From Hibiscus mutabilis (lineage: Eukaryota; Streptophyta; Magnoliopsida; Malvales; Malvaceae), in assembly GCA_019671005.1 (NCBI GenBank), contig CM033718.1, positions 28,660,508 through 28,724,507 on the forward strand: DNA of 64,000 bases, in the 5' to 3' direction. The notes under the pieces were generated by a model. It did not search any database. It had not been told where the DNA came from and saw only the letters and a list, made by a program, of their open reading frames with translations. A program made the position numbers and the translations under genes. Shown one piece after another: positions 1-10,393 of this stretch; the first letter of the stretch is position 1, and the number at the start of each line of letters is the position of its first letter.

Positions 1-828
1 ACTGTTGACTCTCGAATTCACTGAATATGCATCCATTTGGTGGTCCCAATTGGTCTGCAATCGGCGTCTTAATAGAGAATCCAAGATAACCTCATGGGGA
101 GAAATTTAAAAAGTCATGCGAGAACGATTTGTTCCCCATTATATCAACGAGAGATCAAACAAAAGTTACAAAGGATCTGACAAGGCTGCAGAACTGTTGA
201 TGAGTATCTCAAAGAAATGGAATCATTGATGTAAAAAGCCGACATACAATAGGACGAAGAGGATACAATGACTAGGTTTGTTATCAGACTCAATGACAAC
301 ATTCTTGAGGTACTTGTACTCAAAACCTACTACACCCTTCAAGAGGCATTCCAATTCACCATTACAATCGAAAAGCGCATCAAAGATCGACAATGATATC
401 GACAGAAGAATTATCACTATGAAAGAGGTACCACTGAACCTTTATCTCATTCTAATTCTTCTAAACCTTTACTTGACTCAAGTAGACCAAAGAAGAAAAT
501 TAAACATCCAAGTCTTCCCCATGTTGACTGAAAAACACACAAACACTCAAACAAGAGGATAGTGATAATGAACACATTAGACAAGATGACAATTCTTCTA
601 ATCCCTCATGTGAAGTAGTAGGTCCACTTGCTATACTCTCATCACCTCCCCACAAAGAAAGTAAGTGTAATTCTAACCCTCCATTTGATTCTTGTCCTAT
701 CATTCCGTTAGAAACACTTTCTCCTCTACAAAAATTGTACATTGATGATAATTTTTGTGAGATGGATATGGGATGTGAGATACAAAAGACTGAGAGTAAA
801 GAGGCTGAGAGTGAAAAAAGTCAAATAA
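1..828 (+). pseudogene. gag remnant (Retrotrans_gag-type), copy A
   Basis: Translation shows pieces of a plant gypsy capsid domain: the ITSWGE segment followed by ERFVP near position 120, then a stretch matching the 'EYLKEMESL' and 'TRFVIRLNDNI' parts of the paralogue at 14970-16244. The frame is broken several times by stops and indels; for example TGTAAAAAG replaces TGCAAAAAT near 230. Family knowledge: this domain forms the capsid of Ty3/gypsy particles. In this copy, the codon corresponding to the first TGA stop of the paralogue is still CGA near 125, which shows that the paralogue's stop is a derived mutation. Not functional as it stands. Confidence 0.75.
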
Positions 829-1096
829 CAGCCCAAATTTGGTGAGTGAAAATACATATGAGGTAAAAGTCACACAAAGCCCAAAAGAAAAAGACAAGAA
901 AAAGAACGCGATGAGTGATTTTGTTTTGACTAATCCTTACAAATGTTCGAGTAGTGCTATCTTATTTTTTTCAAGATTTTGTTGAACCATTGAGAGGAGC
1001 TCAATTAGATCACTCCACATACAACAAAGAAGCCTTCTCAATTAAAGTTGATGATTGTTCTCTCATTGCCAATTTAGATTCGAGGACGAATCCTTT

Positions 1097-1111
1097 TGAG
1101 AAGTGGGGGAA
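1097..1111 (+). other. Polypurine tract (PPT) of copy A
   Basis: The purine-rich run TTTGAGAAGTGGGGGAA lies immediately before the TGATACATG start of the LTR, where a plus-strand primer tract is expected. The same tract (GAGGAGTGGGGGAA) precedes the 3' LTRs at 16515, 38575 and 40134. Confidence 0.8.
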
Positions 1112-2324
1112 TGATACATGCATGAGCGGGGTCAAATTACTAATATTGGACAAGAAGCTGAATTTGTTTGATGCAAACAATAAAAGACAAAACAGTGCAC
1201 GCATAGGAGGTCAAAAACGATGCATCTTGGACAAGAAATTGAATCTGTTTGTAAAGTCTAGAAAGTCAGCCAACTTACGACGAGCTTTTGGATGGGATCC
1301 AGACATTTCTTATTCAAGTTGTCTTCTAACAAATTGTCCGCCATTCAGTTACCTTTCCAACGCATCTTGTAACGCATCAATCGGACATCAAGAACTCAAG
1401 ATTCGTCCAATTTACTGAAGACTACGCATGCAAAAAACTGGATACGGGATTATTACGGAATTTTGTAAAATTCAACCCGAATGCTAACATATAAGGCTTT
1501 GGACGAATTAAACTTACCCCAATATATTTATTATCATTTAAATTGATGTTTTTAGGGTTTTATATACTTTAGGAACCAGCCACCCAGCCCTTATCAGCTT
1601 ATCACTTGCCTTATAACCCTATTCCTTGCCACACAAGTACAAGGAGTTTAAAGGCTTTTATTTTTTTATTATTTTTAATTAGATTAGGTTTTCCTTGTTT
1701 TAGTAGAAGTTAAATTACTTTGTCTATCCTTCACCTATAAAAGGATGTAGCCTCCATCATTGTAAGGGAGATTTTCTTTGATTTATGAAATATTTGGTTT
1801 GTTTTTGCAAGTGCTGATTACTTGTGCCTTCGAAGTCTTCTTCAACAAAAGTTCGACTAGTTCTTGTAAGGGAGATCATCTTCACACTCTTGCTTGCCTA
1901 GATAATCGCATATAGGAGGGTGGGTTAGAGCCGCTTGAGGTTGCTTGCTTAGATAATTGAGTCTAAGAGGGTGTCGAGGACAAAACAACATCAACAATTC
2001 GCAAGACATCTTCATCTTCAACCTTCACACCATCTTCCATAATTCCATAAACAAAGCTGGAATTTTCAGATTTGTTTTACCTATCTTCTTCTTAATCTTT
2101 TCTCATCTTTTTATTTATATTCTTATTTCTTATCATCTAATCCTTCATCTTGTCTTTCTTTCTTTAAATTTCCAGCCTTGAATCTAAAAAATTCAAGAAA
2201 ATCCTTTCTCTTTTCTCTTGAATTTTCATATCTGCCCAAACTTCCTTGATTGAGTCTAAAAGCCCTAGGTTTGCGTTCAAGCCATCAAATTGAAGGTTAC
2301 CACGTGCCAAAGCATACTCTATCA
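1112..2324 (+). repeat. 3' LTR of copy A (1213 bp)
   Basis: Starts TGATACATGCATGAG and ends TACTCTATCA, the canonical TG...CA pattern. It aligns along most of its length with the LTRs at 13080-14129 and 16515-17689. Its last roughly 70 bp differ: they carry CCCTAGGTTTGC and GCCATCAAATTGAAGG, which match the U5-like part of the LTR at 9086-10190 rather than its closest relatives. Confidence 0.85.
1735..1744 (+). promoter_or_regulatory. Candidate TATA box of LTR A
   Basis: CTATAAAAGG sits about 620 bp into the LTR. The identical motif is present at the same relative place in both LTRs of the 13080-17689 element, which supports a role as the retrotransposon promoter. Transcription start was not determined. 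Confidence 0.6.
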
Positions 2325-2326
2325 CA

Positions 2327-2605
2327 ATGTTACTCTACAATTCTCACATAAAGCTTCTCCCGGACAAGTTAAAATCACATTGGTCCAGCATGTTCCGAGT
2401 GGTTAAGGTTTACCCACATGGTTTTGGGGATATAACAGACCTAAAAGATGGCCAAATCTTCAAAGTCAATGCTCAACATCTAAAGGCTTACAAGGGAGCA
2501 CCAGTGCAACGTGACAAAACTACAGTCATATTGCTCAACGTGACAAAACTACAGTCATATTGCTGGATGTCTAAAAACATCCAGTTCTATCCTTTAAATT
2601 TATGA
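2327..2605 (+). pseudogene. Athila-like gypsy integrase C-terminal fragment
   Basis: The frame begins right after the copy A LTR and reads LLYNSHIKLLPDKLKSHW, then FRVVKVYPHG and FKVNAQHLKAYKG. This is the pattern at the integrase C-terminus of Athila/Tat-type plant gypsy elements (established family pattern: LLYNSRLKLFPGKLKSRW... G..FKVNGQRLK.Y). The catalytic part is not present in the window because copy A interrupted the gene on its left. A 29-bp exact tandem duplication at 2507-2564 shifts the frame near the end. Confidence 0.7.
2507..2564 (+). repeat. Exact 29-bp tandem duplication
   Basis: The 29-bp unit starting CAACGTGACAAAACTACAG occurs twice back to back (2507-2535 and 2536-2564) with no mismatch. 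Twenty-nine is not a multiple of three, so it breaks the reading frame of the integrase tail. Perfect identity suggests a fairly recent event or replication slippage. Confidence 0.9.
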
Positions 2606-3065
2606 TATTTCAATCTCCATATTTATTTATTGCAATTTCTATGTTTATTTAATTTAGGTTTTATTTAATTTGTTTATATTTGGCAGTTATTACAAGGAAG
2701 AAACAAAATGGCCTGAACATTATCCTAGGACATTGGAAAGCAAGCCAGTTACATTGGTTGGGAATTGGGTTTGGTTTTTTTAATCTATGTAAATTTTGTT
2801 TCTCCCCCTCACCATAACCTATAACTACTCCACAAGTCGCAACCTCATCCACTCGCCGCCTACTTTCACCTTTCTCGCTTTATAAAATAACCATCATTAA
2901 ATGATGACTTCCCTCAATCATTCTCAAACCTTTTGCCTCCCCGACTATCCATATCCTTCCTCCCCAAGTCTTTCTATTATTAAACCAAGACTGATAATTT
3001 ATCATAGAAACCAGTTGTTACTTTTGAGATAAGCATTCCTTTACCCTTCCAAAACCTGTCTTACA
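2606..3065. other. Non-coding spacer of the Athila-like element
   Basis: AT-rich sequence between the integrase end and the downstream ORF. No long frame, RNA gene or LTR terminus was recognised. Its position between integrase and an extra ORF is normal for the 3' region of Athila-type elements. Confidence 0.5.
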
Positions 3066-4064
3066 ATGGCACAACGAAAACAAATTCTGAGCCCTCCATC
3101 GTCTCCGACCCTCCATCAATCTTCATATAAATCTCTCTCGGGATTTGGTTTAGACTCCTCCGATAAGAAATTAATGCTTCTTCTAGGCCAAATTTACTAT
3201 GAAGAATTCCTAAAGAGGTACAAGTCTCTCTAGAATCAACTATTGATCCTAGAAGAAGGGTTAGCAAGGTCCGACATTTGTGAAGTCCTCTTTGATGACA
3301 AGGAGCAATCTATTGTTCTTACCCACGGCTGGGAGACCTTCTCGAAACAACCAAGAAAAATAAACGAATACTGGGTTAAGGAGTTTTACACTCACTTCGG
3401 CCAACATGGTAAAAGCTGGGTGTTTGTACGAGGAGTGAAGGTAGACTTTACACCCCAACTGATCACACACTATTACCAACTGGAGATAGTGGTCGGCCTC
3501 TAGACCAAGTTCATCGCCAGCATTACCGCTGAAACTGTTAGTAGGCTTCTATAGTGGCACCACCTGGGAGAGAATATTGTCCAACGCTAGGACAATGCAA
3601 TGGTTAAACCTCAACACCAACGCCATATTATGGCTGAGGATTATAAACACCAGGCTACTCCCAATGAAGAACATGGCCACCTTTTCTGGCCAAAGATTGA
3701 TGCTCCTTCACTCCATCCTACACTGACGTGTAATTGAGCTCTATGAAATCATTTATGGTGCCATCCTAGAGAGAGTCACCTCTCAAAGAAAAACAAGGGC
3801 ACTTTAATTTCCTTGTCTCATAATGACATTGCACCAGGAAGCATGCGTGCCACAATGGAAAGGGGATAAAATTCTTAAGGCACCCTTTGGATGGCTAAAC
3901 TTAGAGATTCGTGAAATTAAGAACCCCAAGCAACCACCAGCCACCACCGCCAGAAAAATGCAACAACCAAATACTGAAGCTGGCACCTCCTCCCTCCCTG
4001 CCAAGAAACAAGCGTCCGCTCGAGACCAAGGCAAAGGCATCATCATTCGGGAACCACCCCAGTA
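3066..4064 (+). pseudogene. Post-integrase ORF of an Athila-like element ('putative plant transposon protein' type)
   Basis: The chosen start is ATG at 3066 (MAQRKQILSPPSSP); a TAG at 3231 interrupts the frame, which then runs open from 3234 to 3503. Visible motifs are KEFYTHFGQHGKSWVFVRG, VDFTPQLITHYYQL and, after a frameshift near 3600, WLRIINTRLLP and GQRLMLLHSIL. This resembles the widespread plant-repeat domain annotated as putative plant transposon protein (PF20167, recognised by eye only), whose molecular role is not established. The last part (3823-4064) is Pro/Gln/Lys-rich and basic. There are at least two stops and one frameshift, so it is dead. Its position downstream of integrase fits the extra ORF seen in Athila-like elements. 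Confidence 0.6.
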
Positions 4065-4272
4065 ACTCCATGGGTTAGATTTTCTTTCTTTTCTTTTATT
4101 TTTGTTTTTAGTTTAGTTTAGTTTTCATATTTCCTTTGCATATTTAATTTGATTTTCCTTAATTTGTTTTGTTTTATTTTAGCATTGGGGACAATATTCT
4201 TCTCAAGTTTGGGGGAGTACATACTCATATATATTAGGTTAAATTTATGTTTTTTTAAAATTAGAACTATAA
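4065..4272 (+). other. 3' untranslated tail of the Athila-like element with PPT-like tract
   Basis: T-rich stretch followed by AAGTTTGGGGGAGTA at 4205-4219. TTTGGGGGAG is typical of the 3' end of Athila-type elements. No LTR start follows cleanly; instead the element is interrupted at 4273 by LTR E. Confidence 0.5.
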
Positions 4273-5142
4273 TGTAACGTCCCCTAACCCGGTTTAGAAA
4301 ATAAATCGAGTTAAGGCATGTTAACAACAAACAAGTAAGCAGTCAAGATGACTGAACTCTGATCCAAACAAGCATACAAAGGGAATTTAAGGAAAATTTA
4401 AAACTTTTAAGTTATCTAGAAGGATACTAAATTTAGTACATGATCAACTAGTGGCCAAACCGATTTAAGCGAACATTCATAGCGTAACAAGAAAGCCCTC
4501 TAATGCCAAGTTGATGCACTTTAACCATTATTGCTTTGATCATGATGGATAAGGCATCAAGGAAAACATGCATGATATCTAAGAAGCTCTTTCATAATGT
4601 ATCTTATTTGATCATCAACCATGGCCAGTCTTACGTTAAGGACCAAAAAGGTTCAAGACCGTTCAAGAGTGTTTATACCATTTAAAAGTATCTACTTTCA
4701 CACTTCCATGGATTACTAATACATGGCATACTTGAAATGCAAGACAATTAACTTGAATTATTATTTCATGTGATACTTAGATTTTTAAGGCATCAATTAT
4801 TTAAACTAGACAAGTAAGTATATATATAATTTGACTACTCAGAATAGACAAAAACATTTATGTTTCGAATATCATTTTTAATCCTGATTCATTCAACCTA
4901 TATACAGACCACAAACTATTAAACAAGGTGCATTTAATTGAACTTATAAATTAAGCAACTATCAATCGAATTGCCCATATTCTTCTTTATACTAGCTCAT
5001 GTAATCACTGATCATTCTAAATAATCATAAACCAAGCATATAAAACATCCAACTGAACTAAAGCATAAGTTTTAAAACCATATACATACTTATGAACTTA
5101 ATTTATTTTACATGCCCAAAGGAAGTTAATATATGCTTAAAC
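4273..5142 (-). repeat. E left LTR, segment 1
   Basis: Terminal 870 bp of the LTR (3' end in minus orientation). Its first 340 bp match 51721-52062. It stops where the plus-strand chromovirus starts at 5143. Confidence 0.8.
5138..5142. repeat. TSD, left copy (TAAAC), of the 5143-24168 element
   Basis: TAAAC before the 5' LTR against TATAC (24169-24173) after the 3' LTR: four of five positions agree, consistent with one later mutation. Confidence 0.65.
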
Positions 5143-7226
5143 TGTAGCACCTAAACTTGGCCTAGGAAAGTTACCACAATCTAAACTATAGGCTAATTGA
5201 ATACACGAGCTAATCAATTTAAGGAAGAAAGAATATTGGCCATCCTTAAGATCAAATAAGTGAAATTAGAACCAACTTGAATTGAAATTAAAACTAGAAG
5301 GCTTAAATGGAATGATGGAAATATGAACATGCAAAGCTATAGGGATTGCATGTAAATTTTATTAGAATTAAAGGCATTGACACATGTTCTCATTGGAAGA
5401 GAACATGTGCCTTATTGTATGATGACTCACGTCTAGGTGGGTAAAGATGAACAAAAGTTTTGTCATCTTCCTCCCTATGTCATCCTCCATAGCCGATTGT
5501 TAAAAGAGAAAGGGGAGAGAAAAAGCTTCATACATCACCTTCAAATTCATGCTTTTTGATTTAACTTTGATGAAATTAGCTTGGAGAAGGCATATTGCTT
5601 GATCTTTACATGTTATGTGATGTTGAATCTTGAGATTTTTATGTTCTTATTGCCTAGATTGATTAGGATGATTGTTATGCATGTTAGGATCATGTTAGCT
5701 TCTAATAGAACTTGAAATTGTGATTTCTAGTAGCTAAATTGCTAAAGAAAATGTATATGGTTGCTGGAAATTTGAGAATTGGAAGTATGATTGAAAACAG
5801 TCTTGATTAGTGACTGTTTTACTAGTGAAAATGTGTAAATAGGCTAAATGTATATAGAACCCTATTTTGATCATGCTGGTAAATGAATTGAGGCTTGAAT
5901 AGAGTAGACAACTTGCTGGAAAATGAATGCACCTAGTTGGATTAGTTAAAACTTGGTAATGGACTGCTCAATTGGTGAATTGGATGTATAATGTTAATCA
6001 AATAGATCAAATTGAATTTAACATGATGATGCCCTATTTTAAGCACATTTCTAGGAGAATTAGAATGACCCAGACATGTATGAAAATGAAAATAAGTTGA
6101 ATTTCCATGTTAGAACCTTGTTAAAATGAGTTATGAAACTAGAAACTCAGCCTAGTGTAATCTGCCCAGAATGCTCTATTCTGGGCAGTAACTTTGAAAA
6201 ATCACCATAAATTGTATAAAATGAATTTAAGGCTGAAGTTTTACCGGATAGTACCTTGACATGTCTAAATTAATTAGGAGAAAACACAACTGAATTCTGG
6301 ATTGTAGAGAAGAAACACTAGGGACAGTGCAAACAGTCCAGTGTAGCAAATTGCTCTGTCTTTAAGTTAAAAACTGTATTAATTGGCAAAGAACTAAAAT
6401 TCAAGGCCTATATGGTTAGGAAGACAATTACATTAGCTTTCCAACGGTGTAAAACAATCCGATGTGCGAAATGAAAGTTATGCATGTTTAAGTGAACAGA
6501 CTACATGCTGCCTAGTAACAACAATTTAGGTAATTGTACACTGTTTTGTGGCAACTTGTAAACTGTTCTGTAAACAGTTTTAGGACATTGATTCTGCCAT
6601 GTTTTACATGAATTGGAGTATAGATAAGTGTTGTTAAGTGTAGTAAAGAAAATATATGAACATGCTGCCAGATTTGTATATGTTGTATACTTGTAACATT
6701 GCCTAGATTGAATAACTTTGTGAACTTGTTTTGATATGTGTTTACTTGTAATGTGTTAGAACCAGGAGTGAACTTGGTGGATGAGGAAAGAGTGGATCAT
6801 CCTAAAGCCAAGAACAAATGAGTGTGGATCAAGACTAGCTAAGCTTGGAGTATTGTGAGTGTAGTTATCTCTAGGGTTAGGACTAGGTCCTAAACAATGC
6901 ATGCTTGTTTACATTCTTGTAATGCTTAAATGAACCTAATATGGACTTGACTTAGTAAGGTAATAATGACTAGTAATGCATGAAATTTGATCATATCATG
7001 AATACATGTTTTATTCGAATGTTAAGCATGTTTAAGTGGTAACATTGGTGCTTGTATATGTCATGATGCATGTGATCGAATGGTAAAGAACTTGCTTGAG
7101 ATATTATCTCATCTTGATGAAATGAGCATATGAGAATTACATGATATGTGAGCTATGGCTCAATTGGCCGAAGGGCCTAGAATGAAATGAACTTGCTACT
7201 TGACATGATCTTGAACTTGAAATACT

Positions 7227-7237
7227 TATATAAAAGG
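7227..7237 (+). promoter_or_regulatory. Candidate TATA box in the Tekay 5' LTR
   Basis: TATATAAAAGG, about 2.08 kb into the LTR. The 3' LTR has TGTATAAAAGG at the matching place (22601-22611). If used, the minisatellite slot about 110-210 bp downstream would lie in the transcribed leader. No other evidence of the start site. Confidence 0.45.
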
Positions 7238-7345
7238 CTTAAATTGAACAACTTTGGTAGCTAGTTGGACTAGGTAGAAGGGCATGCCTTAGAGTCTAGA
7301 GCTCATTGTGTAAGGGTGGACTACATTCCAGGGCTAAGGCCCCTA

Positions 7346-7440
7346 TTTGGCGACAGACGAAGGGTACGTATGTGGTCTTTGGCGACAGTAGGAGGGTTGA
7401 CCAGCACTACTGTCCATCTTGTGGCGACAGTTGGTTTGAG
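7346..7440 (+). repeat. Short tandem motif (TGGCGACAG) in the Tekay 5' LTR
   Basis: TTGGCGACAG or TGGCGACAG recurs at about 7349, 7380 and 7420 within a roughly 95-bp stretch. The corresponding place in related LTRs holds unrelated minisatellites (24581, 33893, 42082, 45415). Confidence 0.55.
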
Positions 7441-8811
7441 ACTCGATTACGTATACAAACTAAGTACCAAGGGGTTGTTTAATTGATAATAAATGAAATA
7501 ACAATCCTATATCACATGTTACTTGTCTTGAAAGCCATGATTTGTATGTTAATTGACATGAAAGCCATGAATTGTATGTTACTTGTCATGTAAGCATGAC
7601 TTACTTGATTACTTGTTATGTAAGTTTGATTTTCTTGATTCTTGATATGAAAGCAAGAAGTATGATTCCATGTTTCTTGTATTCTATACTAGCTGAATAT
7701 TATAATCCTTAGCTAGGATTACTCTATTGTTTGAAATCCTTAGCTATGATCATTCTTGATTAAATGACACAAAACTTGATATAACAAATGGTTAGAACTA
7801 GTACTACCTCACTAAGTACATTCTTGTACTTATCACTCTCGTTTTCATTCTTCCCAACCTATAGGATAAAGGAATCAAGTGTTGCTTGATCTTGAAGCAT
7901 GTTACCTTGAGCTAGAAGCAAGTCACACAAGCATTGCCTAAGTATGGTTTCATACTTGTTTTGTATATCTCCTAGATTGGTGGCACTAGAATGTATATAG
8001 TTTATCTTGATCATGCATTTTGGAACACTTGAAACTTGTATATATTGTCCTTGTATGGGCCTACTATGCCATGATCTTGGATGGCAATATGAAACATGTA
8101 ATGAACTTAAATTTCATATAATGGAATGGTATTTGCTGTGCACATATGGATTATATATGGAATGATCAAGTGTTTGATCTATTTTACCTTGGAACATTCG
8201 AATGCCTTGTTTATGTACAAGTGTATGCTTGAATTGAAATTAGAATGAGATGAACCATGCTGCTTGACCTACCATTCGAATGCTTCATGTCTTGTATGAA
8301 TATACCTTGATGTAGGTATTGTTTGGTGTTAGTATGATGATTGGCGAATGGATATGTATAGTGTATGACTTGGATGGAAACTAGTTACATGCAAATTTAA
8401 TGTTCAAGAATCATGTTAGTAATTTAGGTATGAGATATTACATGTATACATCTAGGATCAATGAAATGAAATGAAGCATGTTTGTACCCTTAGGTCTTTC
8501 GAATGAGGTATGATAACATGGATTGAAAATGCAAAATGAATCATGAAAGTAGTAACCTATAATGTAAGCATGAAAGAAAATTTTTTAATGGTCTATTCGA
8601 ATGCCCTTCATGTCTTGAAATCAATTGTGTGTTTGCTTGCATGATAAGTATTGAATGCTTGGTTCCTTGTTAGTTAAGTAACTCATCTAATAAGGATGAG
8701 TTATCAATTTTTGCTTGCCTGTTCTTGCTTGTATTGTAATGTCCTTGCCCTTGCTTAAGTAACGTTCCTGAGTCGATTTGCTACTAACCCGAGGTAGGGG
8801 TGTTACGTTTA

Positions 8812-8827
8812 TGTTGTAATCAGAGCC
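8812..8827 (+). other. Degenerate primer-binding site (initiator-Met tRNA type)
   Basis: TGTTGTAATCAGAGCC directly after the 5' LTR resembles TGGTATCAGAGCC, the complement of the plant initiator methionine tRNA 3' end, with two or three changes. Confidence 0.6.
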
Positions 8828-9080
8828 TTTTAGTGTGTTCTTGGACTAAACTAGGCTCTCTTTCATCATATAGGATACTTGTGCCACCTAAGAGACTTGT
8901 ATTGTATAGCTCGTGTCTTTGCTTATTAAACTGAATCCCTAATTGTTCGATTTGAACGTAGAATGTCTGAAACGAGGCTTGGTCAGGACATCAAAAGTCC
9001 TGAAGGCTCCTCGAATGAAGGAGATAGTGTGAGGATGGAACAGAATCCTCCACAAAAACAAGCTCAACCCCGAGCCCAAG

Positions 9081-9085
9081 TTGCT
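9081..9085. repeat. TSD, left copy (TTGCT), of the 9086-11233 element
   Basis: TTGCT before the first LTR and TTGTT (11234-11238) after the second. The uninterrupted gag would read CAAGTTGTTGCTCAA in frame, so the left copy carries one later T-to-C change. Confidence 0.75.
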
Positions 9086-10190
9086 TGATACATGTATGGG
9101 GGGTTAAAATGATGCATTGTAGCCAAAGAGTTGAAGCTGTTTTATAAGTCTGGAATTTCAGCCGACTTGCATCGAATTTTTGGATGGGATCCGGGCACTT
9201 ATGAGTCTATATGTCTTCTTCAAACATATTCTTCTGTCTCTTAGCTTTCCAACGCATCTTGAAACGCATCAATCCGACATCGGGATCTCAAGTTATGTCC
9301 TTTTTAGTGAAGACTGTGCGAGCAGAAATCTCTATACGGTTTTATCATAGGAAATATTATTTATTACGAATTTTCAATAATTTTATTGATTATTTATACT
9401 TAAATTTAATCTAAGATTCTTTATGAAGATATTTAGATGATTTAGGATTAGATTATTTATTTATTTATTAGTTTTTTAGGTTAGATAAAATATGTTTATT
9501 TATTTTATTATTATCTTTATTTTTCCTAATTTAAGTTGAACTCTTCATTTGTAGCCTATTTAAAGGCATATTTGCTTCACTAATAAAAACAAAATCAACA
9601 ATTCGCAAGCCATCTTCATCTTCAACCTTCACACCATCTTCCATAATTCCATAATCAAAGCTGGAATTTTCAGATTTGTTTTACCCATCTTCTTCTTAAT
9701 CTTTTCTCATCTTTTTATTTATATTCTTATTTCTTATCATCTAATCTATCATATTCACCTTGTTTCTTTAATTTTCCAGCTTTAATTCTGAAATTTTCAA
9801 GAAACCCCCAACTAGTTTCTCTTGAATTTTCATATTTGCACGTAACTTCCTTGTTCTAGTTTAAAGCCCTAGGTTTGCTTCCAAGCCATCAAATTGAAGG
9901 TTACCATGTTCCTACAATATCTATCTCGTCATCATCCATTCATCGAAGAGATTCGTGCCGTTTGCCTATTCAAATGCGATTAGGAGGGTGCGAAGGACAA
10001 ATCTATCCAACACCGCCACCGTCAAATTCATCCTATCTCGTTTTCTACATCAAGATCATGCTTTATTATTGGTTTGCTGAACGTGGAGTTTGGGGTTTTC
10101 TCAGATCATATTAGTGAGTTTGCTAGATTAATTGCGATCTAAAGGGTTCCTAGATTTTGAGGTAATTCTTAGATTATGGCTTCCGTATCA
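9086..10190 (+). repeat. 5' LTR of the tiny-interior element
   Basis: TGATACATG...CCGTATCA, 1105 bp. Its first roughly 800 bp match 10394 on. The last roughly 300 bp (from about 9890) are not found in its partner LTR; the segment around 9860-9905 matches the end of LTR A instead. Confidence 0.85.
9556..9566 (+). promoter_or_regulatory. Candidate TATA box, 5' LTR
   Basis: CTATTTAAAGG, repeated at 10864-10874 in the partner LTR and placed like the CTATAAAAGG of the related gag-only LTRs. Confidence 0.45.
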
Positions 10191-10192
10191 AT

Positions 10193-10205
10193 TGGTATCA
10201 GAGCC
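10193..10205 (+). other. Primer-binding site (initiator-Met tRNA)
   Basis: TGGTATCAGAGCC, two bases after the LTR end; a full match to the usual plant initiator-Met PBS core. Confidence 0.85.
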
Positions 10206-10380
10206 TTGGTCTAGGTGTTTGAAACAATTATCTTTTACTGTTGTTTTAGTAGTTGAGAAAAAAGAAAAAATATATAATTCTCTATATAGATCCTAGTTTT
10301 AATATTTCATTTCTGGAGACATCTCAAGAGACGTGAAGGTTGTGATAAACAACTCTTAAGATTCGGGACGAATCGTTTTC

Positions 10381-10393
10381 AACAGGGGGAGAA
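10381..10393 (+). other. PPT of the tiny-interior element
   Basis: AACAGGGGGAGAA immediately before the second LTR. Confidence 0.8.

Larger units (their letters stand above)
1..2324 (+). mobile_element. Gag-only gypsy-type element (copy A), 3' portion, cut by the window edge
   Basis: The first 1.1 kb closely matches 15392-16514, the interior of the gag-only element at 13080-17689. It is followed by a purine tract and then an LTR that begins TGATACATG and ends CTCTATCA, the same termini as that element. The left part lies outside the window, so the full structure cannot be seen. No protease, RT or integrase lies between gag and the 3' LTR, so this copy also appears to lack pol. The LTR ends inside an Athila-like integrase frame, so the element inserted there; the downstream TSD copy would be CAATG at 2325-2329, with its partner outside the window. 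Confidence 0.85.
5143..8807 (+). repeat. 5' LTR of the Tekay element (about 3.67 kb)
   Basis: Begins TGTAGCACC (TGTAACACC in the 3' LTR) and ends GGGGTGTTACG (G replacing the expected final A). It is collinear with 20516-24168 throughout. It holds a candidate TATA box at 7227, a short tandem-repeat slot at about 7346-7440 and imperfect 30-34 bp repeats at 7510-7610. Confidence 0.92.

Noticed and set aside
954..1418. 154-codon frame spanning the interior and LTR of copy A as an independent gene
   Set aside because: It crosses the PPT and LTR boundary; only the first part (pol-tail) is shared with relatives, the rest is LTR.
9211..9414. Matching 67-codon frames in both LTRs of the 9086 element (also 10519-10722)
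   Set aside because: The frames lie inside the LTR and are alike only because LTRs are copies; no motif and no constraint visible.
10193..10205. TGGTATCAGAGCC and similar sites considered as tRNA fragments
   Set aside because: Only 10-13 bases, always next to an LTR end; these are primer-binding sites, not tRNA genes.
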